32,884 nucleotides of DNA from the NCBI GenBank assembly GCA_030038195.1, contig JASHPJ010000002.1, positions 1-32,884 of the forward strand. Reading direction: 5' to 3'. Of the stretch, positions 8,857 to 16,683 are shown in pieces. Numbering within the stretch: position 1 is the stretch's first letter; each line of letters opens with the position of its first letter. A program made the translations under genes and the position numbers. Source of the stretch: Acidobacteriaceae bacterium. Its GTDB lineage: Bacteria > Acidobacteriota > Terriglobia > Terriglobales > Acidobacteriaceae. Under the pieces are notes generated by a model that searched no databases, had not been told where the DNA came from, and saw only the letters and a program-made list of their open reading frames with translations.

Positions 8857-8879
8857 CCGGTCCGCGGCGACAGGACCGG
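8857..8879. terminator. possible bidirectional terminator stem (weak)
   Basis: CCGGTCC (8857-8863) pairs perfectly with GGACCGG (8873-8879) across nine bases, between two convergent genes. No T run follows on either strand, so termination here is uncertain. Confidence 0.3.
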
Positions 8880-8930
8880 TGATTGGCGCCCTTGATTGAC
8901 GCGTGAGCGCCGCCTGTCCCGCACAAGCGG

Positions 8931-11072
8931 CTATTCTTCTTCCTCCTCGATGGGCCGCTTGGCGTTGGCCAGGATTTTTTCCGCCACCGGCTGCGGCACG
9001 ATGTCGTAGTGATCCACCTCCATGCGGTAGCTGCCTTTGCCCTGCGTCATGCTGGTGAGCTGCGTGCCATAGGTCAGCATCTCGGCCATGGGTACTTCGG
9101 CGCCGATCACCGTGCTGCGTCCGCGCGAGTCCATGCCCTGCACGCGCCCACGCCGCGAGTTCAGGTCGCCCATCAGCGTGCCGGCAAACTCTTCCGGAGC
9201 CTCGATCTCCACCTTCATGATCGGCTCAAGCAGGCAGGGCCTGGCCTGCTCCATGCATTTGCGGAAGGCGATGCGGCCGGCCATCTTGAACGAGAGCTCG
9301 TTCGAGTCGACGTCGTGATAGCTGCCGTCGTAAACGGTGACCTTGAAGTCAACCACCGGGTAGCCGGCAAGATAACCGCGCGCAGCCGACTCGACGATGC
9401 CTTTTTCCACCGCGGGCACGAACTGGCGTGGAATGGCACCGCCAAAGATCTCGTTGACGAACTCGAAGCCCGCGCCGCGCGAAAGCGGCTCCATCCTGAT
9501 CTTGCAGTCGCCAAACTGCCCGTGGCCGCCGGTCTGCTTTTTGTGCCGCCCCTGCGCGTCCGCGCGCCCGCGAATGGTCTCGCGATAGGGCACCTTGGGC
9601 GCTTTCAGAGTGACTTCGGCGTGGTAGCGCTTTTTGAGTCGGCTGACGATGGCCTCGATGTGCGGCTGGCCCGCGCCGGCGATCAGGAATTCGTTGGTCT
9701 GCGGATCGCGGAAGAAGCGGATGAGCAGATCCTCTTCCATCAGCTTGTGGATCGCGGGCGCAAGCTTGTCTTCGTCGGCGCGGCTCCTGGGCTCGATGGC
9801 GTAGGTCATCGCCGGCTCGGGTAGCGCCGCCAACGATACCTGGATCTCCGCACCCTTGGCGCCCAGCGTGTCGCCGGTGAGCGTGTCGCGCAGCTTGGCC
9901 ACCGCGCCGATGTCGCCGGCGTGCAGCTCGGGCACTTCTATGGCCTTGCGGCCCTGCATGATGCTGAGGTGCGAGAATTTTTCCTGCCCGCGGCGCGTGT
10001 AGTTCTCGAGCGTGCCGTCATTCTTGATGATGCCGCTGATCACCTTGAAGAAGCTGATGCGGCCGGCAAACGGATCGCTCATGGTTTTGAACACAACCGC
10101 TGCGCAGGGCTCGCGATCGTCCACCTTGCGGAACGAGGCCGCGATCTCCGCGTCTGGCTCGCCTGCCGGCACGGTCTGCGCCACGGCGTTTTTCACGGCT
10201 ATCGGAGCGCACTCAGCGGCGGTGGGCGAATACACCTTCAAAAAATCCAGCAGATGATCGAGCGCCATGTTGGCCAGGCCGCTGGAAAACAGCACGGGAA
10301 AGATGCGGTCCTCGCGAATGGCCTCATGCAGCGCGGCGATGAGGTGATCTTGCGGGATGGTGCCCTTCTCGAAGAACTCTTCCATCAGCTCGTCTTTGCC
10401 CTCGGCCACCAGCTCCACCAGCGCCTCGTGCCGCTCCTTGGCTTCAGCGGCCAGCGCTGCGGGAATCTCTGCCGAAACTTTGCCGCGCCCGTCGCCGCCC
10501 GGCGTGTAGGTGTAGGCCTCCATCGTTACCAGGTCCACCACGCCGTGAAATCCCTGCGCGTCTGCAATGGGCAGTTGCACCGGAACACATGTTCGGCCCC
10601 AGCGTCCGTGAATGTCGTCAATGAGCGCGCTCAATCCGCCTTCGCCGCCGGCCTTGGGGTGATCCATCTGGTTCACCAGCACGATGCGCGGCACGCTGGC
10701 CTCTTCGGTGTACTTCCACACGCGCTCGGTCACCGGCTCCACGCCGTTCTGCGCGTTGACGACGACCACGGCGGACTCCACCGGCAGCAGCGCGGCGCGC
10801 GCTTCATGCGTGAACATGTGAAAGCCCGGCGTATCGACGAGGTTGATCTTCACTCCCTGCCACTCGGCAAAGGCCACGGCGTTCTGCATGGTGATACCGC
10901 GGGCCACTTCCTCTTCGTCATACGCGGTAACGGCCGAGCCATCTTCCACCCGGCCCTGCGTGGGCGTCATCTTGGCGGCATGCAGCATGGCGGCAATCAG
11001 TGTGCTCTTGCCGCTGTGCGCATGCCCCACTACAGCTACGTTGCGGATCTCACTTCCCTGGTACGTTTTCAT
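8931..11072 (-). CDS. elongation factor G-like translational GTPase (EF-G paralogue type)
   Basis: The 713-residue protein has all EF-G domains. The G domain starts RNVAVVGHAHSGKST (G1 about 11-24), then a switch region RGITMQ, DTPGF (G3), and NQMD in place of the usual NKMD (G4). Domain II contains SDPFAGRISFFKVISG. Domains III-V include GAGQPHIEAIVSRLKKRY, then HKKQTGGHGQFGDCKI and the C-terminal domain with MDSRGRSTVIGAEVPMAEM. The protein resembles the second EF-G group (FusA2-like) more than canonical FusA, and it stands alone rather than beside rpsL-rpsG-tufA. AAGGAG lies eight bases before the start (11081-11086). It may work in ribosome recycling, translocation under special conditions or protection; which one cannot be read from the sequence. 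Confidence 0.88.
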   Translation of the reverse strand: MKTYQGSEIRNVAVVGHAHSGKSTLIAAMLHAAKMTPTQGRVEDGSAVTAYDEEEVARGITMQNAVAFAEWQGVKINLVDTPGFHMFTHEARAALLPVESAVVVVNAQNGVEPVTERVWKYTEEASVPRIVLVNQMDHPKAGGEGGLSALIDDIHGRWGRTCVPVQLPIADAQGFHGVVDLVTMEAYTYTPGGDGRGKVSAEIPAALAAEAKERHEALVELVAEGKDELMEEFFEKGTIPQDHLIAALHEAIREDRIFPVLFSSGLANMALDHLLDFLKVYSPTAAECAPIAVKNAVAQTVPAGEPDAEIAASFRKVDDREPCAAVVFKTMSDPFAGRISFFKVISGIIKNDGTLENYTRRGQEKFSHLSIMQGRKAIEVPELHAGDIGAVAKLRDTLTGDTLGAKGAEIQVSLAALPEPAMTYAIEPRSRADEDKLAPAIHKLMEEDLLIRFFRDPQTNEFLIAGAGQPHIEAIVSRLKKRYHAEVTLKAPKVPYRETIRGRADAQGRHKKQTGGHGQFGDCKIRMEPLSRGAGFEFVNEIFGGAIPRQFVPAVEKGIVESAARGYLAGYPVVDFKVTVYDGSYHDVDSNELSFKMAGRIAFRKCMEQARPCLLEPIMKVEIEAPEEFAGTLMGDLNSRRGRVQGMDSRGRSTVIGAEVPMAEMLTYGTQLTSMTQGKGSYRMEVDHYDIVPQPVAEKILANAKRPIEEEEE

Positions 11073-11124
11073 TTGGTGCTCTCCTTAGAGATGAGAAACT
11101 CGACAGAATTGCTGGGATGGACGA

Positions 11125-11176
11125 GTGCTTTCCCAGGTCTCAAAAGCGAGATATGGGGCACCCAGGCACCCAGGTT
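11125..11176 (+). repeat. dispersed hairpin repeat, copy B
   Basis: Same 52-bp layout as copy A at 1936. GTGCTTT precedes CCCAGGTCTC (11132-11141), a six-base loop and GAGATATGGG (11148-11157), then GGCACCCAGGCACCCAGGTT. Two bases in the right arm differ from the paired consensus (TA for CC), leaving one mismatch and one G-T pair. It lies just upstream of the EF-G-like gene start. Confidence 0.75.
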
Positions 11177-11359
11177 CTTTACTTCGAAGGTCTTCGATTG
11201 GGAGTGGCGCAGGGATTGTGTAGAGACGCCTTGGGAGGCGTTCAACTGGCCGGATTGCCGGGCTCGGGCTCCGGTTCTGCCGTCTTCCTCATCCATAACG
11301 GATGGTCTCAGGCCGGCGCGCAGCGGAGGCTCGGGAGATCCCGCCACGCGCCATCGTCG

Positions 11360-11465
11360 AAAACCGGATGCTATCACAGGCGGAGCGGGAGCGTCCTGTG
11401 ATATGGGGCACAATCTGCCGGTTTTGCTGAAGAACAGAAACCGGCGTCTGTCCGCCAGCGGACAG
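11360..11465. repeat. nested inverted repeats in a gene-free patch
   Basis: The outer arms AAAACCGG (11360-11367) and CCGGTTTT (11418-11425) enclose a perfect 9-bp pair, TATCACAGG (11372-11380) with CCTGTGATA (11395-11403). Next to this, CCGGTTT (11418-11424) can also pair with AAACCGG (11438-11444), giving two alternative folds. CTGTCCGC/GCGGACAG (11448-11465) is a further palindrome with a two-base centre. The bases GATATGGGGCAC after the inner arm also occur at the right edge of hairpin copy B. The patch lies in the 614-bp gap between the EF-G-like gene and folK; the rest of that gap upstream of 11360 holds only copy B and a 6-bp stem at 11226-11241. Confidence 0.6.
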
Positions 11466-11536
11466 CAGGTCTCAATTTCGAACGCAGCCGCAGCGCAGAA
11501 GGCGTCTCTTGCGGGAGAGAAGCTGCCCGCCGATAC

Positions 11537-11662
11537 GATTCCGCGCAGCAATACTTTGCCGCCGTGGTTCTCGCGTTTGCGGCGATTGGGCTGGCTGCGG
11601 CGCTGATTCCGGCGCGCCGGGCCGCTTCCATTCAGCCCATGCAGGCGCTGCGCGAGGAGTAA
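11537..11662 (+). pseudogene. C-terminal remnant of a MacB/FtsX-type ABC permease
   Basis: This short frame ends at TAA 11660-11662 and reads a final hydrophobic helix AAVVLAFAAIGLAAALIPAR followed by RAASIQPMQALREE. The PARRAA..dPm.ALR ending is the classic C-terminus of MacB/FtsX permeases, especially the large acidobacterial ADOP permeases. Nothing upstream codes for the other helices or the periplasmic domain: the same frame degenerates into Arg/Ser-rich sequence before about 11537. It is a leftover of deletion or recombination, now 24 bp ahead of folK. Confidence 0.7.
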
Positions 11663-11686
11663 AGCTAACGCGATACTCTGGATGAG

Positions 11687-12316
11687 ATGCCCATCGCCTA
11701 TATCGGCCTCGGCGCCAATATTCCCAGTCCTGCCGGGCCGCCGGACGCTACGCTCGCCGCCGCCGCGGACCGTCTCGCGCAGCTCGGCCGCATCGTCGCC
11801 TGCTCGTCGCTCTACTCCACCGCGCCCGTGGGCTTTGTCAATCAGCCGCGCTTCCTCAACGCCGTTATCGCTCTTGAAACGGATATGGCCCCGCGCGAGC
11901 TGCTCCAGGCGCTGCTCGATCTCGAACTCGCGTTCGGCCGCGACCGCTCCGGCGGTGAGCGCAACGGTCCGCGCACGCTCGATCTCGACATTCTGCTCTT
12001 TGGCGATCTCGTGCTGAGCGAGCACAACCTCGTTGTCCCGCATCCGCGCCTGGCCGAGCGCGCCTTTGTCCTGGTACCGCTCCATGAGATTACGCCTGAA
12101 CTGCGCGAGCCGCGCGGCGCATCCACCGTGGCACAATTGCTGAAGAGCCTGGCTCCTGATCCGGAAGGCGAAGCGCATGCGGTGCAAAAAGTGGAGAGCA
12201 GTCTTTGGCCTGCTGGTGCTTGCAGCAGCAGCGGCGGTTCCGCGTGGCCTGCGCGCGCAGTCCACGATTCCCATCACGGTGGAAGACGCAAGCGGCGCGG
12301 CGCTCGCCGGCGCTGA
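11687..12316 (+). CDS. folK: 2-amino-4-hydroxy-6-hydroxymethyldihydropteridine pyrophosphokinase (HPPK)
   Basis: HPPK transfers pyrophosphate from ATP to 6-hydroxymethyl-7,8-dihydropterin in folate synthesis. Landmarks: AYIGLGANI at the N-terminus, SSLYSTAPVGFVNQPRFLNAV (about 44-64), LELAFGRDRSGGERNGPRTLDLDIL with the catalytic-loop Arg and metal-binding DLDIL (about 100), and the VVPHPRLAERAFVLVPL signature (about 119-135). The enzyme fold ends near residue 165. The frame goes on to 209 residues with a tail (SSSGGSAWPARAV and Arg-rich end) that overlaps the first 140 bp of the next gene in another frame. That tail is unlikely to be functional. No strong ribosome site precedes the ATG. Confidence 0.92.
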   Translation: MPIAYIGLGANIPSPAGPPDATLAAAADRLAQLGRIVACSSLYSTAPVGFVNQPRFLNAVIALETDMAPRELLQALLDLELAFGRDRSGGERNGPRTLDLDILLFGDLVLSEHNLVVPHPRLAERAFVLVPLHEITPELREPRGASTVAQLLKSLAPDPEGEAHAVQKVESSLWPAGACSSSGGSAWPARAVHDSHHGGRRKRRGARRR

Positions 12317-14456
12317 GGTTACCGACGCTTCAGGCAAACTGCTTGGCAACACAGACTCCTCCGGCAATCTTTCCATCTCTTGCGTAATCCCGTGCAGCAT
12401 TCATATCGTTGCGGCGGGCTTCTCGGCTCAAACGGTCACTGTGGTCGCAGCGGCGACAATTCACCTCGAACCTGCTGCAAACTCCGAGCAGATCACGGTC
12501 ACTGCGTATCGCGCGCCGCTGGGCGAGCTCGAAAGCCCGGTTACCTCGAGCGCTCTTCCTGAGCGTGTGCTGCGCACCTCGGCCTCCATCGCCCTTGACG
12601 ATCAGCTCCGCCAGCTTCCCGGCGTCGAGCTCTTCCGCCGCTCGCCTTCGCTCGTCGCCAATCCCACTTCGCAGGGCGTGAGCCTGCGCGGGCTCGGTTC
12701 CACCTCGGCCAGCCGCACTCTGGTCACCGAAGACGATGTGCCGCTCAACGATCCTCTCGGCGGCTGGATTCACTGGCAGGAGCAGCCCGAGCTTGCCATC
12801 CACAGCATCGAAGTTGTGCGCGGCGGCGCCAGCGATCTCTACGGATCGAGCGCCATCGGCGGCGTCATCAACGTTGTTCCTACTCTGCCCACGGCCGATC
12901 AATTTGCGCTCAGCTCCAGCTATGGCGGCGAAGGTACGTACGACGACAGCCTGCTGACGCAGGCCAGGCACGGGTCTTGGGGCGCTCTCATCGCCGGTGG
13001 ACTGATCGGCACCAACGGATACATCCAGGAGGCGCCTGCGCAGCGCGGCCCCGTGGATGTGGCCAGCAACGTGCACAGCCAGAATGCGCTTTTCATCGGC
13101 GAGCACACCTCTGGCCGGCTGCGTCTCTTCGCGCGCGTGAGCGGCTTTCAGGAGTCGCGCCACAACGGCACGCCTTATCAGTTCAACGCCACGCGCCTCG
13201 GCCGTTACGCCGCCGGGGCCGATTGGAAGACTACCAACAATGCTGCGCTGAATCTGCGCCTTTATGGATCGGATGAGCGCTACCGGCAGACATTTTCCAG
13301 TATCTCGAACGCGCCCGACCCAGGCGCGCCCACCTGTGCCTATCGCTGCGGTGAGACGCCGACAAAGTTTACCTTCGCTCCCGTGAATGAACTGGGCGCA
13401 GCTACGCACTGGAGCCAGCCGCTCGGCGCAGGATTGCTCTTGCTGGCGGGCGCCGATGTGCGCGACGTGCGCGTGTGGGACCGCGAGCAGAGCTTTACCG
13501 GCGCTGGCTCGCTCACCAACCTCCACGATCATCAGCGCGACACCGGACTTTACGTCGAAGCCATGTGGGTGCACGCCGCATGGACCGTCACCGCCGCCGG
13601 CCGCATGGACTGGTTCCAGAACTTCGACGGCCACGAGGTTACGTGGAATGGGACCACATGGATTCCCAACGCCACGCAGCCCCCGCAGCGCGACGAAGAT
13701 ATTTTCGATCCGCGCCTTGGCCTTTCGCGCAAACTCGGCAGTCGCTGGGCGCTTTCGGCCTCGGGCTTTCGCGCCTTTCGCGCGCCTACGCCCAGCGAGC
13801 TCTATCGCGCTACGCAGGTGGGCAATCAGCTTACGCTGGCCAACGGCAACCTGTTGAGTGAGCGCGCTACCGGATGGGAAGCGGGAGTCGCGACGCAGCG
13901 CAATTGGGGTACTGTGCGCGCGAGTTACTTTCTTACCCAGGTGAATCGTCCCATCGTCGCGCTTACTGAGAATCCCAGCTCCTCGCCTATCCTGCTCATG
14001 CGTGAAAATCTGGGCCAGATCGAGAGCCGCGGCATTTCGCTCGACTATGAGCTGATGCCGCGGCACTGGCTGGCTGTCGATGGCGGTTATCAATACGCAC
14101 ATGCGGTTGTCTCGCGCGGCGCGCAGGACTACGGCAAATGGATTCCCGAGGTCGCGCGTAATCTTGCCACCCTCAACGTGCGCGCTTTCAAGCCAGCTAT
14201 CGGTACACTGAGCCTGCAGAGCCGTTTAAGCGGCCGTCAGTACGACGACGATGCGAATGCATATCTCCTGCACGGCTACTTCCGTCTCGATGCCTACGCG
14301 TCGCACGATTTCGGTCATCGCATCGAGTTCTTCGCAGCCGGCGAGAATCTTCTTGACCGTTCCATTGAAGTCTCCAAGACGCCGACAACAACGCTGGGCC
14401 AGCCGCGCGTGGCGCGCGCAGGATTTTTGATTCGTCTCGGCACAACCAATCGCTGA
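12177..14456 (+). CDS. TonB-dependent receptor with N-terminal Cna-B/carboxypeptidase-like domain
   Basis: The 759-residue outer-membrane receptor has a signal peptide (to about LRAQS, residue 29). A Cna-B/carboxypeptidase-like beta domain follows (TIPITVEDASGAALAGAEVT to about 110), then EQITVTAYR as a TonB-box-like/plug entry. The plug contains LDDQLRQLPGVELFRRS, SLRGLGSTSASRTLV and the signature IEVVRGGASDLYGSSAIGGVINVV. The barrel has the usual alternating strands and ends FFAAGENLLDRSIEVSKTPTTTLGQPR with GFLIRL near the terminus. Size and plug type resemble BtuB/CirA-like siderophore, cobalamin or small-glycan receptors; the ligand is unknown. It begins inside folK and shares that transcript. 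A strong terminator follows at 14502. Confidence 0.9.
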   Translation: MRCKKWRAVFGLLVLAAAAAVPRGLRAQSTIPITVEDASGAALAGAEVTDASGKLLGNTDSSGNLSISCVIPCSIHIVAAGFSAQTVTVVAAATIHLEPAANSEQITVTAYRAPLGELESPVTSSALPERVLRTSASIALDDQLRQLPGVELFRRSPSLVANPTSQGVSLRGLGSTSASRTLVTEDDVPLNDPLGGWIHWQEQPELAIHSIEVVRGGASDLYGSSAIGGVINVVPTLPTADQFALSSSYGGEGTYDDSLLTQARHGSWGALIAGGLIGTNGYIQEAPAQRGPVDVASNVHSQNALFIGEHTSGRLRLFARVSGFQESRHNGTPYQFNATRLGRYAAGADWKTTNNAALNLRLYGSDERYRQTFSSISNAPDPGAPTCAYRCGETPTKFTFAPVNELGAATHWSQPLGAGLLLLAGADVRDVRVWDREQSFTGAGSLTNLHDHQRDTGLYVEAMWVHAAWTVTAAGRMDWFQNFDGHEVTWNGTTWIPNATQPPQRDEDIFDPRLGLSRKLGSRWALSASGFRAFRAPTPSELYRATQVGNQLTLANGNLLSERATGWEAGVATQRNWGTVRASYFLTQVNRPIVALTENPSSSPILLMRENLGQIESRGISLDYELMPRHWLAVDGGYQYAHAVVSRGAQDYGKWIPEVARNLATLNVRAFKPAIGTLSLQSRLSGRQYDDDANAYLLHGYFRLDAYASHDFGHRIEFFAAGENLLDRSIEVSKTPTTTLGQPRVARAGFLIRLGTTNR

Positions 14457-14501
14457 TCGTACCTTGTATCGGCTGCATAAGCTCTTGCGTTCGCCTCGTA
14501 T

Positions 14502-14538
14502 CCCTTTTCGCCGTGCAGCGGAAAAGGGGTTCTTTTTT
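14502..14538 (+). terminator. Rho-independent terminator after the TonB-dependent receptor
   Basis: CCCTTTTC (14502-14509) pairs with GAAAAGGG (14521-14528), extended inward by GC/GC past one bulged G, and is followed by TTCTTTTTT. It lies 46 bp after the receptor stop and before hicA. Confidence 0.85.
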
Positions 14539-14577
14539 GCCTTCTATGGAGTCAACAAAATTGTTTATGCTCGTTTT

Positions 14578-14770
14578 GTGAAGAGCGGTGAGTTCAAGCG
14601 ATGGCTTGAGAGGCAAGGCGCAAAATTCACGCCTGGTAAAGGCTCGCATCTCAGGGGGGGAGTTGAACGGGCGCAAGTCGATTCTCCCAATGCACAGCAA
14701 AGACCTGGGGAAAGGCTTGGTAGCAGCGATTAAGAAACAGCTCGGACTGAATGAGAGGAGCGAATCATGA
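14578..14770 (+). pseudogene. hicA: hicA toxin gene with a +1 frameshift in a G7 run
   Basis: A GTG at 14578 opens a HicA-like frame: KSGEFKRWLERQG, then KFTPGKGSH with the catalytic His (about residue 24). At 14654-14660 there are seven G. With seven, translation leaves the family frame and stops at 14733 after 51 residues. With six, it would continue ELNGRKSILPMHS and KDLGKGLVAAIKKQLGL to TGA 14768-14770, giving a full-length 63-residue HicA. HicA is a small dsRBD-like mRNA interferase neutralised by HicB. The second-frame stop overlaps the hicB ATG as ATGA, as in intact hicAB operons. The DNA around the start is AT-richer than its neighbours, consistent with acquisition. The break may be inactivation, a reversible slippage state or a base-call error. 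Confidence 0.85.
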
Positions 14771-15183
14771 CAGCGTACCCTGTGAACCTGCGTAAGGATG
14801 GAAAGTTCATCCTCGTAACTCTTCCAGATATTCCCGAAGCCATGACTCAGGGTGACAACCATGCTCATGCTTTGGCGATGGCAAAAGAGGCTCTCGAGTC
14901 CGCCATGGATTTTTATTTTGAAGATCGTCGTCCCATTCCCACGCCTTCAAAGCCGAAGCGAGGACAAGCTGTTATCGAGTTGTCTCCAAGTATCGCCGCA
15001 AAAGTGCTTTTGTTGAATGAAATGCTGCGGCAGAAGGTGCGGCCGGCCGATCTGGCGCGCCGTCTCGGCACTACGCCGCAGGAGGTGAGCCGGCTTACCA
15101 ATCTCCGGCATACCACGCGCATTGATCGCGTAGATGCGGCACTGCGCGCTTTGGGCAAGCGGCTCATCGTGCGCGCCGCCTGA
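14767..15183 (+). CDS. hicB: HicB-type antitoxin with C-terminal helix-turn-helix
   Basis: The 138-residue protein has a HicB-like N-terminal fold: YPVNLRKDGKFILVTLPDIPEAMTQGDN, followed by HALAMAKEALESAMDFYFED (about 5-60). A linker with PSKPKRGQ leads into a Cro/XRE-like helix-turn-helix, RPADLARRLGTTPQEVSRLT (about 94-113), and a final helix ending ALRALGKRL. It should bind HicA and repress the hicAB promoter. The antitoxin frame is intact although the toxin frame ahead of it is shifted. AGGAG a few bases before the ATG supports the start. The gene ends 53 bp before tgt. Confidence 0.9.
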   Translation: MTAYPVNLRKDGKFILVTLPDIPEAMTQGDNHAHALAMAKEALESAMDFYFEDRRPIPTPSKPKRGQAVIELSPSIAAKVLLLNEMLRQKVRPADLARRLGTTPQEVSRLTNLRHTTRIDRVDAALRALGKRLIVRAA

Positions 15184-15236
15184 CACCGTATCGTAATTCA
15201 GAGTAGCTCCCGATCGCGGTCCCGTAAAATTCTCTG

Positions 15237-16424
15237 GTGAGCCTGCCATTCGAAATCATTCGCGAGGCTGCGTCGGGCGGCCGCCGTGCGCAGCTTCATC
15301 TGCCGCATTGCGCCGTGCAGACGCCGGTGTTCATGCCCGTGGGCACAGCCGGCTCGGTTAAAGCCGTTCCGCAGGACACGCTCGAAGCCCTCGGCGCAGA
15401 GATGATCCTCGGCAACACCTATCATCTCTATCTGCGACCCGGCCACGAGCCCATCCGCCGCATGGGCGGACTGCATTGCTTCATCAGTTGGCCGCGCGCC
15501 ATGCTGACGGATTCCGGCGGCTTCCAGGTCTTCTCATTGAATGAGTTGCGCAAGGTCACCGACGACGGCGTGCAGTTTCGCTCGCATCTCGACGGCAGCA
15601 GCCACTTCTTCACGCCCGAGCGCTCCATGGATGTGCAGATCGCGCTGGGTGCAGATATTGCGATGGCCTTCGACGAGTGCACCGAGTATCCGGCCGACCG
15701 CACGCGCGCGGAAGAGAGCCTGCGCCTTACCATGGCCTGGGCGCGGCGCTCGCTCGACCACTTTCGCGCGCACCGGAATGAGGTGCCGTGGCGCGGTGAG
15801 CTCGACGGAGGCACGCAGAATCTGTTCGGCATCGTGCAGGGCGGCATGTACGCCGACCTGCGCCGCCAGTGCGCCGAGCGGCTGGTCGAGATGGGTTTCG
15901 ACGGCTACGCCATCGGCGGCTTGAGCGTAGGCGAGCCGCGTGAGTTGACACTGGGAATGATTGCCGAAGTGTTGCCGCTGCTGCCGCGCGACAAGCCGCG
16001 CTACGTGATGGGCGTTGGTTATCCGGACGAGATCGAGCAGTACGCCAGGCTCGGCGTGGACATGATGGATTGCGTGCTGCCCACGCGCGCCGCGCGCCAC
16101 GGCCTGCTCTTCACCAGCGAGGGCCGCATGAACATCAAGAACAAAAGATACGCGGAAGACCAAGCCCCACCCGACCCGGCCTGCGGCTGCCCGGTCTGCC
16201 GCCGCTACTCGCGCGCCTATCTGCGCCACCTGATGCAGGCCGGCGAGCCGCTTTCCGGTACGCTGAACTCGATTCACAACCTCGCTTACTACCTCGGCAT
16301 CATGCAGCGCGTGCGCGCCGAACTCGGCGCCGCGCCGCGCCGCCTTAAGCATCGATCGCCGCGCCCAGCAGTTGTTTCAGCGCCTGCACATACGCGGCCA
16401 GCGCCGCGCGGCCCTGCTCGGTAA
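15237..16424 (+). CDS. tgt: queuine tRNA-ribosyltransferase
   Basis: The enzyme exchanges guanine-34 of GUN tRNAs for preQ1 in queuosine synthesis. From GTG 15237 it has 395 residues. Active-site landmarks: DSGGFQVFSL with Asp92 (general acid/base), FGIVQGG (197-203), GYAIGGLSVGEP (223-234), and MDCVLPTR with nucleophile Asp278. The zinc site is Cys316, Cys318, Cys321 and His347, with the standard spacing. The fold ends near residue 365. The last ~30 residues (Pro/Ala/Arg-rich) are an extension that overlaps the 3' end of the convergent regulator gene by 80 bp. No ATG lies near the family N-terminus (LPFEIIREA), which supports the GTG start. Confidence 0.95.
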   Translation: MSLPFEIIREAASGGRRAQLHLPHCAVQTPVFMPVGTAGSVKAVPQDTLEALGAEMILGNTYHLYLRPGHEPIRRMGGLHCFISWPRAMLTDSGGFQVFSLNELRKVTDDGVQFRSHLDGSSHFFTPERSMDVQIALGADIAMAFDECTEYPADRTRAEESLRLTMAWARRSLDHFRAHRNEVPWRGELDGGTQNLFGIVQGGMYADLRRQCAERLVEMGFDGYAIGGLSVGEPRELTLGMIAEVLPLLPRDKPRYVMGVGYPDEIEQYARLGVDMMDCVLPTRAARHGLLFTSEGRMNIKNKRYAEDQAPPDPACGCPVCRRYSRAYLRHLMQAGEPLSGTLNSIHNLAYYLGIMQRVRAELGAAPRRLKHRSPRPAVVSAPAHTRPAPRGPAR

Positions 16425-16683
16425 TGCGGTAGAGCGTCTGCGGCTTGCGCTGCACGAACTTCTTCTCCACCGCTACGTAGCCCGCTTCTTCGAGCTTCAT
16501 CATCTGCGCGCCCAGGTTGCCGTCAGTCGAGCCGGTTTTGGCGCGCAGCCAAGTGAACTCGGCCTCTTCTACGCCGGCCAGCAGCGAGAGCAGCACCAGC
16601 CGCAGCTTGCCGTGGATCACGGGATTCAGATCCGGAAGCTTAGGTCCGGATGGATGCCCGGAGTTAGACCCGGAGTTAGACAT
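16345..16683 (-). CDS. winged-helix transcriptional regulator (HTH_34/PadR-MarR-like)
   Basis: From ATG 16683 this gives a 112-residue protein. A Ser/Gly-rich N-terminus leads to LNPVIHGKLRLVLLSLLAG, then AEFTWLRAKTGSTDGNLGAQMMKLEEAGYVAVEKKF, a winged helix, and RKPQTLYRITEQGRAALAAYV, the wing and dimer helix. This is the pattern of small one-domain winged-helix regulators that often control an adjacent membrane protein. GGGAG seven bases upstream supports ATG 16683 over the longer frame from 16719. The start overlaps the upstream membrane-protein stop by eight bases, so the two are one operon. Its 3' end overlaps tgt by 80 bp on the other strand. A likely operator is at 17310-17336. Confidence 0.85.
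   Translation of the reverse strand: MSNSGSNSGHPSGPKLPDLNPVIHGKLRLVLLSLLAGVEEAEFTWLRAKTGSTDGNLGAQMMKLEEAGYVAVEKKFVQRKPQTLYRITEQGRAALAAYVQALKQLLGAAIDA

Noticed and set aside
11226..11241. ACGCCT/AGGCGT stem as a terminator or attenuator
   Set aside because: Only 6 bp, no T run and no gene directly upstream on that strand.
9921..11606. Plus-strand frame opposite the EF-G-like gene
   Set aside because: His/Arg-rich antisense sequence; the minus strand carries intact EF-G motifs.
12330..14102. 590-codon minus-strand frame opposite the second TonB-dependent receptor
   Set aside because: Composition and lack of motifs mark it as a GC-driven antisense frame; the plus-strand receptor has the plug and barrel signatures.
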